DNA of 64,000 nucleotides. It comes from Laccaria trichodermophora. Lineage: Eukaryota > Basidiomycota > Agaricomycetes > Agaricales > Hydnangiaceae. The translations under genes and the position numbers were made by a program. The notes under the pieces were generated by a model. The model was not told the origin of the DNA. It searched no databases and saw nothing but the letters and a program-made list of their open reading frames with translations. Positions 46,065-54,778 of this stretch are shown here, piece by piece; position 1 is the stretch's first letter; each line of letters opens with the position of its first letter. The DNA is taken from contig JACTVC010000007.1 of NCBI GenBank assembly GCA_018417955.1, positions 806,001-870,000 of the forward strand. Reading direction: 5' to 3'.

Positions 46065-46227
46065 GTACAGCCGGTTGGCTTGGCAAGCCCAAATTGAGCT
46101 TATTGAATGCTCAGACCTTGTTCGCACTTTCTTTGAGTCCGGGAAAAGTCTTTGCACAACCAAGTTATTCGTGTATACGAATTTCTTGGCTTCTTCTTCC
46201 TCTGTACGCTACGCAACAGTTATCTTA
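46065..46227 (+). repeat. Split direct repeat B2
   Basis: 163 bp, copy of B1, separated from A2 by 25 bases; forms the right end of the element. Confidence 0.9.
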
Positions 46228-46465
46228 TCATCCATTGCATCGCGCACATATCCACGCGAGAACTGGGTTTGAGTCCTGGACAGAGACTCGTGAGATGGGA
46301 GAAATTGCTTTTGCAAGGAGGGGTAAATGAATTATTGTTGGTCTAAGTCCATTTGAATACTAATATGTAGGTCATTGTAAATCATGTTCGAATCACAAAA
46401 TTCGGTGTCATATAGAGTGGATTCAGACTCGGTTTACAGGTTCATTTATTTTCATTCAACTAAGT

Positions 46466-46573
46466 TCTTCGTTGGTGAAATGGCCACCGGCAGTACAAGG
46501 ATCTAATTTCTAGCACCTGTATGGCTTCAAGTTTCAGCAGATGAGATAGCTGGGTTCGACTCCCGGACGAAGA
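46466..46573 (+). repeat. tRNA-like unit, subtype II (inverted cassette e')
   Basis: TCTTCGT...ACGAAGA acceptor pairing, T-arm CTGGG-TTCGACT-CCCGG. D-arm altered (GGTGAAATGGCCACC). Confidence 0.55.
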
Positions 46574-46723
46574 GTGAAATAGGGAGGGAAATTGTTTTTT
46601 TTTGTCGTTATCATTTTTTGACCCCACATTCAATACAACACCTCAACACCTTGTATAACCAACCATCAAACGCATGTCCCCTCCGAGGTACTTGAAGCAT
46701 GACTTATTCTAATCCAAACAAGT

Positions 46724-46824
46724 GCTTCGTTAGTGCATTGGTAGCACCGCATACAGGTGGCAAGGATGCATAGTATGCGTATGGGGTAATTATTACTAGC
46801 TGGGTTCGACTCCCTCCACGAAGT
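46724..46824 (+). repeat. tRNA-like unit, subtype I (inverted cassette e')
   Basis: GCTTCGTTAGTGCATTGGTAGC...GGGTTCGACTCCCTCCACGAAGT; CTTCGT/ACGAAG and CGCATA/TATGCG stems. Confidence 0.55.
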
Positions 46825-47409
46825 CATTGCAGAAGTACATGGTCCAATAGTCTTTTATCAAAACCCCTCACAACAAAAAGGGCGCATATAACAGTTACCA
46901 GCACGTGGAGAGGGGCAAGCATTGTCAACAGAGGGCGCGACGTATACGCCCCCTACATTTCGCAACTGTTGCGCAACTGTGTTCATTTCAAGGTCATTCA
47001 AATTGCAAGCTCACTTTATTTTGTCAGCTTTGAGTGTTGAGCTATCCCATTTTCCAGGAATTTCGGGCATGGAGTGATATTTTGTCCTTTGACAGAGATT
47101 CAGTTGAAGTTTTATAAAAAGGAAAACTTTTACGAACACTCGGGCGTGATTGACGGCGGTGGACTGCCGCTGGGATACTTGGATCTTTGTTGGATCTAGG
47201 GTTGCGTCGAGGCACTGTTTGGATCCAAAGCCAAAGCCGGTGTCAATAAATGCAACAACCAACATCCCCACCCCCAGCGCAAGGCGCAGAATCATTGTGG
47301 CGCATTCGCCAATGGCGCATCGCGACTTGCTGTCATCAACCCTGGAAAACCGCTCGAACCGCGATCCTTTGATGGACTAAATCACCGCCTACTCGAGCAT
47401 TGCCAGTGA
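46825..47409 (+). repeat. Cassette spacer modules, inverted orientation
   Basis: Contains CACTGTTTGGATCCAAAGCC (47214-47233), the inverse of the module at 25.6 and 29.73 kb. No gene. Confidence 0.5.
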
Positions 47410-47731
47410 GTCGTCGAGATCTGAGTCCACCGTGTACCACCTCAACCTCAGCAATTTCATGCACTGCCACCTCTGCAGCTTCTCGTCCCACTTCAACCTC
47501 TGCCTCAACGAGAACTTTTTGTAACACAACTCGCCCAGTCGGATTCCAACATTCCACAAGGGCAGTCAAGGACGTTTCTACCGCTACGAAAACACTCGAC
47601 CGCCGCTGCGCTTGTACAAGGAAAAAAGCGCGGATATTCGCTGCGACGGTTGATGTAGGTGATGATGGGGTGTTCGTGTGGCTTCGTCGAATGAACATGG
47701 ACTTGGTTCCGGGCGCAGCAGTTGACTAGTG
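47410..47731 (+). pseudogene. Decayed fragment of the 7956-12864 gene (part 1 of a split fragment)
   Basis: Plus strand matches about 9650-9970 of the intact gene (CTCGCCCAGTCGGATTCC, GTACAAGGAAAAAAGCGCGG). It ends at GACTAGTGGGCA next to the inferred inversion breakpoint; its continuation is the fragment at 31045-31825. Confidence 0.65.
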
Positions 47732-48372
47732 GGCATGGCTTCGGGCTTTATGTTTGGGACCATGCTAGGATGTTTGGATCCCAGCCGGAGTGCAACGCGG
47801 CTACCAAATTGATAGTCTTCGGAAGAGAGTTTTCAGCGACTGGTTCGGGGAATGTGGTATCTCTTGGTGAGTAGCATGCCGACAGGACTGTTGACATTTA
47901 ATGACACTGTTCCTGGAGTTTTCTTCAGTATCAGTGCCACGGCGATTTTAAGTGTCCTAGTCTACATATTCTTGGTTAAAACCTTCCTTCCGCTCATCGG
48001 CTCTCCTACGCACCGCCTTTCAGCTGAAGGTCGCGCTTCATCCAATCAAATTCTCTTCTTCAATTTCTGGATCACATTATCTTTTATTGTCCAATGGACT
48101 TATGTCGTCGTAACTATCGAGCAAACTATTCAGCGGAATCCCGTCATCTCTGATGGCTCGCGGTTTCCGATTAGCTTTGGCCAGGTTTGTTCCAAGTTGA
48201 CTATCATAACTATCATATTTGTTGAAAAATCTCAAAGATTTTCCCGGTCGTCACAATTGGCGCTTGCCTCGTCTCGATTTGTAATGATCTACGAGACTCT
48301 CGACGAGAGCCACTGATTAGTCAAGGCAACGATTCCAGCGCCTTGGGGACTTCAACAAAAGCAGATGTATAG
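47732..48372 (+). pseudogene. 3-prime half of a membrane-protein gene, cut at 47.73 kb
   Basis: Starts in mid-exon at GGCATGGCTTCGGGC (GFGLYVWDHARMFGSQPEC) and runs through the last three exons, parallel to the intact gene at 58204-59699. It includes ISATAILSVLVYIFLV and QWTYVVVTIEQTIQRNP, to TAG 48370. Splice sites of the intact gene are conserved. It lacks promoter and 5-prime exons, which lie at 31830-32690 in the opposite orientation. Confidence 0.68.
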
Positions 48373-49018
48373 CCAAGAAGGTGGGTAATCACTCACTGAG
48401 ATGGAGTTGCTAGCTAAATCTATGATTAGTCCTGCGGGGCAGTCTCAGGATTAATGTAACCGGAGAAGCTACAAGGATTTTTTTTTCATTTGTCCAATCC
48501 CGAACAGCCACGCTCTGCTTGCGCTCGGGTGCCTTTTGTTCAAGGTGCCGTGAGCTTCAGCGTTCGAGTTCTCGTCGCCTAGTATTATGAATCCTTCTTT
48601 GCTCGTCAGTTGATCAAGTACATTTCGACAAACCCTTTTTATATTTCAATCGATTGTTGCTTAATTCCTGAGAATGAATCTCGGACGTGTCCTTTTTTCT
48701 CTCATCGTAACTCTGAATGATTTCAAGCTGTACGCATGAGTAATGAATCCTTCCTATTGTTCTCAACCGCTTTAACATCAAAAGGTCTAATGTGACTCGC
48801 TATATAACCCTTCAATCTTCTGTTGCTAACTGTAAAGTCCGTAGGTTTCAACCTCACGATGGCTTATATAAGATTCAGAGCCGGACGCCGCATGTTGACA
48901 GACTCTAGACATCCCGTCCTGCTGTCTTCAACCTATTTTCGTCATGCTAGTCGTTGGATCAATTCAGAAGGAGGAAAAAGGGAGAAAAATTAATGTACAT
49001 GAGAGATTAGATTTGAAA
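48373..49018. other. Intergenic, no gene seen
   Basis: Only short frames. Holds the 3-prime flank of the ammonium transporter. Confidence 0.45.
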
Positions 49019-50964
49019 TCAATTATTCTCCCCGCGTTGATCAGGCTCCACATTATCAGTGGCAGGATCGGAGGGTGAGGGCTTGAGCTCAGTCCCGAGA
49101 CTGACATAGTTGTATGGAGGTTCTGCAATTTCGACGTCGATGCCTACAACTTCGGTGTCGCTATGCACCCGCAACTGCAGACCAATGAGGTCCATGACCC
49201 AGAGTATGAGGGTCTAAGTACGTGACAATGATATGAGGTTCAATCTAAAATTCGGTCATAGAAAGCTTACAGTCATGACAAACGAGTAGCTGATGCCTGC
49301 AGCGGAATCGGCGAGATGGATGGCCAATTGTGCGTAATGGTGGTTAAGCCAACCACCTCGAATTACGGTGTAACCATCACTTCCAGCGACGCTAGCTTGT
49401 GCAAAGAGTGCAGTCAGAATGTTACCGACTAAACCACCAATAGCATGAGAGGCGAAAATCTGTAGAAGGAATAAGTAAATTCTCATTTTTTTGTAGACGA
49501 AGTGATACCAACATCTAATGCATCATCGTAACCAGCCAAAAATTTTAGTTGAGTGGCAAAATTGCATACAGTGCCGGCCGTGACACCGAATAGGATTGCA
49601 GCAGCTATCCATAACTATGAGCGGGATGGAATGACAGCTGCAAGGCGCTCACGGGAACCCACAAACCCGGAACCAGGGGTGATTGCTACGAGGCCAGCAA
49701 TAGCACCCGAACAAAAGCCAACAACGGACCATTTTTTCTCAATACGATAATCCTAATTAAAAAGTTAGAAGAAAGACCTTTGTTGAATGTTCTCAATCAC
49801 CGACCCAGAGCATCCAAGTGAGACCGCCAACGCTGGCGGAGACGTTGGTGGACAGACAAGCCTGTGCAGCTCTCAGGTTAGCGCTAAGCGCTGAACCGCC
49901 GTTAAAACCTGACATCGAGCACTATTATTCAGCCCAAACAACTGAATTTTGCAAAAGCAGCTCACCGAACCAGCCAAACCAGAGGAAAACGGTACCAAGA
50001 ACGACGTAGGTGGTATTGTGGGGCTCGTACACAAGTTCCTTGCTACCGTATCCATGACGTTGTCCGAGGTAGATAGAGATGGCGAGGGCGGCAGTACCAG
50101 AAGAAATGTGCACGGGTGTCCCTCCTGCAAAATCGAGACCACCCAGAACAGACACCCAGCCATTAGTGTTCCACGTCCAGCAGGCAATCGGGTCATACAC
50201 AATGGTAGCCCAGACGAAAACGAACACCATGAGAGGTCCAAGATGAGCCCTCTCAGCGAATGCGCCCACCGCGATCATAGGCCTGCGGCAGCCATGTCAG
50301 TAGGTTGCCCAGATAATATATGTGTTATAACTCACGTGAATGCCGCGAACATGAGCTGATACACGCAGAAGACAACAGAAGGTATACGCGCGCTAACAAT
50401 TGACGGTTTGCCTAGCACGCCCTTCAACCCAAAGTTTTCTTTTTGTCGAAACCGCGTTAATTCCCGCACTACAAAGGGACCAACATGGAGTGCTCACTAA
50501 GATCGCCAAGGAACGCGTTTGCCGTACTGCTATATGTCAGAGAATATCCCCAGAAGACCCACTGTTGTGATTAAGTTGCGGTTAGAAATCTGCCATAGAA
50601 GAAGGTCAAGCGAGTATACTCACTTGGAAAGAGACGACAGCCAATGTCATCATGCTAAGGTAGATCATAGAGAGCGCGTTTTTTTGCCTGGAAAACATCA
50701 TCGTCGTTTGCTGGCCTAATGTCGAAGGTGCTTACCTCAAAAGCCCAGAATAGAAGAAGCCAACACCTGGCATCATGATCCATACAAGCGCGGTCGATGC
50801 CAGCACCCAAGCGATGTCACCGGGGCTGTAAACATGTGGAATGTTATCATCAGTGACGACTAACGAGGCAGCTGGTGAATTTGAGGTTCGTAAGTCGGAT
50901 AGGATCTTTTCATTCAGCCACCGGGAAGGGCAAACTCACATGCGTCGTATGTAACATTCACCAT
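49019..50964 (-). CDS. AMT: Ammonium transporter, AMT/MEP/Rh family
   Basis: Minus strand, at least ten exons from ATG 50964 (MVNVTYDA) to TGA 49019. Exon 1 is 50964-50940, exon 2 is 50871-50736 (SPGDIAWVLASTALVWIMMP); further exons carry QWVFWGYSLTYS, then MIAVGAFAERAHLGPLMVFV, GGTPVHISSGTAALAISIYL and ASHAIGGLVGNILTALF. The two pore histidines of the family fit the His in VHISSG and in SHAIGG. Introns are short GT-AG and in phase wherever checked. The product should be an 11-helix plasma membrane channel/transporter for ammonium, used for nitrogen uptake; fungal genes of this family are usually nitrogen-repressed, but no regulatory site was identified here. The cytosolic tail ends VVGIDVEIAEPPYNYVSLGT plus an acidic stretch. 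It appears intact. Confidence 0.9.
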
Positions 50965-52220
50965 CGTCGGTTGGGGAGAGAAAGAGGGGGTAGGGGAAGC
51001 TTATCTCGTAAGGAACCCTGGTTCACTTACATCCATAAGTAGGACAAGCGAGTTGTCCACATTACTGCCATAATTCTGTCAGAAATGCTATTTTTACCCC
51101 CCGAGCCTGACATGACATACCTTAGAACCGCCTTAAGTATCTAAATAAATACATAATAACCTTTATCAGGCGCCAGCCAAGCGTTAAGTAGGCGCCATTG
51201 TAGCGCCAGCGAAAGACTTGGCAGGCACTCGTACCATCTGCTGTGCAACCTGTGCATTCATTATTGGCTTCATTGGGCACACAGTGGCACCTAGTTGCAC
51301 TGCGACAGTGCCATAACCAAAGTTCACTTTTCTCTGACCGTGGATTCAACTAACGGCTGAGCGCTAAGATGTGATCTGAGCCGGAGGTAACGCGGGACAC
51401 AAATAACATACAGCTGGGAAGCAAATCGAGATGACTATAATTGTAAGGCCCCCCTGAAAGTCTTGGACGAGATCAACGGGCGTTTATGGGATCCGCGGAG
51501 TCGTGAGGCACTGAAAGTGACGGTTACAAAGCTGAAAACGAGTACAACTCACGCATCACACACACACATCCGCCAGACCTTCAATGGACACACCATCCTC
51601 CTCCTTCAAACCACGACATCCTCCTTTGAATTCCTCATGGCCAAGTCGCGTGGCGTCGTCAAGCAGAATCTCCACGCAAGTGCTTCATCAAGCCAAGACA
51701 AAGAGGTGTCTGCAGCCGCTAGTTTATGTGTATGTAGGCATTTTCGTAGTGGCATGTTGTAAGCGGGAGGGGAAGAGGCGCAGAGGAAGGGAAACGTTGG
51801 GACATGCAGATACGTTGCATACTTCGGCTACAATGAGTGCGTGTAAAGCCGTTTTGGGGGGGAATAGTAACGTGCGATCCGGAGAGGTATGTCGGAAGCA
51901 AAAGAGCGTGGCAGGCAGAATGAAGAATGGGGAGAGACCTGGTTATCGTCGTCAAGACTCAAGCTCAACTTGAAGACTGGGACTCGTCAAGATGATAGAT
52001 CACGAGGCGTTTCCGATATGTCACGAGATCGACATCCCGAAAATCCTGTCAAAAGTCCGATTGGCACACTCCTCAGATCTTCCCTCCCTCCTCCTCAATC
52101 GCAAAGCAAGTAATGCGCGCATGCCACAGATTCACAAGTTTAAAATGTATGAGATGATGAAAGACCAACTGTATGTACTTATATCTTTGACTCCAGCAGA
52201 ACCAATTTAGGTACATGATA
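50965..52220. other. Intergenic, no confident gene
   Basis: Contains the promoter region of the transporter. The stretch 51770-51880 shares words with 17480-17600 (inverted). Short overlapping frames at 51463-52113 show no family features. Confidence 0.4.
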
Positions 52221-54579
52221 TCACGACGACGCCAACAGCATGAATTCTCCACGGGGCACTACCTTGAGCTCATTGTCAAGAATCTTCACTTGACTGAATC
52301 CGTCGTCGAACACGATATGGTAAATTTTTTGAAGGTCTGATAAGAGGTCAAGGCGGAGTTAAGTATATGAGATGATGATAGACCTAAATAAATCTTCCTA
52401 CGTGGGTATTGCATTCTGGGTTGGCTTGTACGGAAATCAAGGATAATGTGATCTGTCACAGGAAGAGTGGTTCCATAGGATCCAGGTTGCGACGAAAACC
52501 GCCCGGAATGTTGCGCAATCTGGTCGTCATCTCGCAGGAGTTCCACCCCCCATTGTTTAGCGGGAATGTAAAAATCGACCCGCGCTTTGGCTGCACCGAA
52601 TTCGGGGAAGGTGACAAGCGAGCCATTGGAACGAGTGTAACAGCAGCGGTAAAATTCATCCTGATATCGAGCTCCAGGTGGACATTGAGCATGACCAGCG
52701 GCGCTTACTTTCCCTGGTGTCGAAAGCATTCGTGGAGAGAATAGAGAAACGACATCGATCACAAAGTTTAGGATATTGTCTGCGCAGAAGGTTGTATCCA
52801 AGACGTCCCACAGCTTCCATTCTACGTACCACCGATGGAGCGACGATGGGAAAAAGTACTTGGTTTTGTAATCGATGCTGTCCGTGTGAAGCCATCCTTT
52901 TTCAAAACATAGCTGAAGCGCGCTGCTATTGTCCTCGGTGGTGAAGTTGGTATCCTGCACAGAACCCGTACGAAGAACCGAGGAAAAGACACAAGCGACG
53001 GCTGGCACCCTGAGATCGTTATCTGAAGGCAGTCCCCTCCTCAATACGCCGGCGGCTGCACTCTCAAACTGTTGCAAGAACCAAACTGGACTGACCGTTC
53101 TCTGAAATAGCTCGCAAGTGTAACGTTGTCCAGAGTCTTTGAGTTCACGATATGACTGGAAGATGAAGTCAGTTCAACTTCTCGTTGACAAGAAAGTACA
53201 ATACGTCAGATCCAAGAATAATGTTTAGGAAGGAATACATTGCTCCCACGTGTCCCTCGGTAATCTCAAAGACGGTGTTGAGGAAGGATGGATGGAAATG
53301 ATATTCTGGCTCTGGAAAGTGCTTTGAAACCAGCTCGTCGAGCTCTGCAGGGGTGAAAAGGAGACCCGCAGCGGGGAGATTGTCCTCGTGGGCGGTGGGA
53401 AGTAAACTGACCCTCGCTGTAGATGCGACGTAAAATCGAGTGCCTTGTATGTTGATGAACGAAGATGGACTGCCATAACTCGCGAAGGCAATGGCACGAC
53501 GATCAGGGTAGTCGTGTATGCCTTTGAACAAGTCGTTCCAGAGTTCCACGTCCTTGTACGACTCCTGTGCTTCATCAAAAATAAACACCGTGTCCTGGTC
53601 TGGGATCCAACCCTTCTGCTTGTTGAGGTAGTAATACCATCCCCCGCACTCCGCCACATCATCAAGCTTCCATCCACCAATCCAAATAACATGCACATTG
53701 GGTTCTTGAACACAGATGTACTGACCGAGAAGCATTGCAAGCGTTGACTTGCCACTTGCGGGCGTCCCGCGAACCTGCAAGAAAACTCAGAAAACATTGT
53801 ACAATATTCAAGATCACAACGATACCTGGACGAAGCGATGTAAATTCAGCTTTTGATATATCGCTGAAACTGTGTTACTGCGCTCCACTGTATTCGCTAA
53901 GGCCCCTGTAAGTCTAGGGAAAATTGTGGCTATCTATGGTACTTACGTGGCAGGTCAGGAGATGGCAATGTAATACGAAGTTCTTTGTGACTCGGAGGTG
54001 GAGACTCTGTCGAAAGATGGGGTAGTCAGTGGTCACAGAAAGATAATCGAGACAACGGGAAGTTATAAGATGTGTGGCAATAAGACAAGTTGTCGAAGTG
54101 AAGTTCAAAAACACAATGAAATGGGGGGAACGAGGACAAGCGGGAAAAAGCGAGTAGAAGGCAGCATTGTCAGCATGCGGTTGAGGTAAGTTTGAAAAGT
54201 GGACAAGATAACCACACTCACCAAGTGCAGGTAACTCAACAAGGATGTGGATGGGTTCCTTGGATAAGTCTTGATCCCCGAAATATTGAGAAATTTGTCG
54301 GTGGGCGGAGGCGAGGCGAACAAGGCGCTCATCAGAACCATCGAACCAAAGAGTTTTCAAAGTTTGTTCTAGGTTATCATCATCAGGAATACAGGAGCAC
54401 TTCCAGAGGACAAGATTGCGGGAATCGACATCAGCGAGACCATTGGCATGCTTGTTTTTGATCATGTCCTTGAGAAAGGCGACAGTCCGGTTGTTATCTA
54501 GTTCGACCTCAACAATGTGTTCATCGGGCTTGCCATCTGGCCAGATAAGGCACAGTAGTCGCAACTTTTCGACAGACAT
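52221..54579 (-). CDS. Crinkler-type protein: CRN header, P-loop NTPase, REase-like nuclease
   Basis: Minus-strand exons: 54579-54222, 54006-53947, 53905-53826, 53774-53205, 53155-52402, 52336-52221; all GT-AG and in phase, 645 residues. Residues 1-120 (KLRLLCLIWPDGK, LKDMIKNKHANGLADVDS, LVLWKCSCI) match the ubiquitin-like header of Crinkler (CRN/CR) proteins. A P-loop ATPase follows: Walker A GTPASGKST, Walker B FIFDEAQ. The C-terminal part, KARVDFYIPAKQWGVELLRD and KIYHIVFDDGF, resembles the PD-(D/E)XK restriction-endonuclease-like domain reported in NTPase-linked Crinklers. Such proteins occur in oomycetes and chytrids as effectors and in free-living fungi, where their role is thought to be nuclear or in conflict; function here is inferred. 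No signal peptide. The last intron is needed to reach the conserved C terminus; unspliced, the frame stops at 52286. Confidence 0.82.
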
Positions 54580-54778
54580 TGCAGGACGGAGAGGAGGCGA
54601 ACATTGAAGGTGACTGCAGGTCTGAGATGACGGTGCTGTGACTCAGTCTCCATCACGTGATCCTCAAATCCGTATGATTCACTTGCATACCATTCTAGTC
54701 ATTTACGCTCTCTTTCCAAATTCCTTGTACTGTCTACATGCCGTTAGTCGATCCAAAATTCTTACAGCGTGACATTTC

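Larger units (their letters stand above)
39905..46227 (+). mobile_element. Ngaro/PAT-type tyrosine-recombinase retrotransposon (DIRS order), degenerate
   Basis: Order of parts: direct repeat A1, Gag-like frame, reverse transcriptase with RNase H, tyrosine recombinase, then B1, A2, B2. A1-ORFs-B1-A2-B2 is the split-direct-repeat layout of Ngaro and PAT elements, which integrate through a recombinase and a circular intermediate rather than a DDE integrase, and so lack target duplications; none is seen. Every frame carries damage: a nonsense codon in Gag, single-base frameshifts in RT and recombinase, and a changed catalytic residue. It is therefore not autonomous as read. Confidence 0.85.
39868..46286 (+). 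repeat. tRNA-like unit, subtype III, split by the Ngaro-like element
   Basis: Left half 39868-39904 (TCTCTGTTGGTGAATTGGC...GCGTTGAAA) and right half 46228-46286 (...CCATTGCATCGC...GAACTGGGTTTGAGTCCTGG then ACAGAGA). Joined they match the intact subtype III unit at 30438-30541, with a fully paired TCTCTGT/ACAGAGA acceptor. Confidence 0.75.

Noticed and set aside
39905..46227. LTR retrotransposon or retrovirus-like element
   Set aside because: Repeats are A1/B1A2B2 split direct repeats and the integrase position holds a tyrosine recombinase; no DDE integrase or protease was seen.
51463..52113. Gene upstream of the ammonium transporter
   Set aside because: Overlapping short frames with no consistent splice model or domain.
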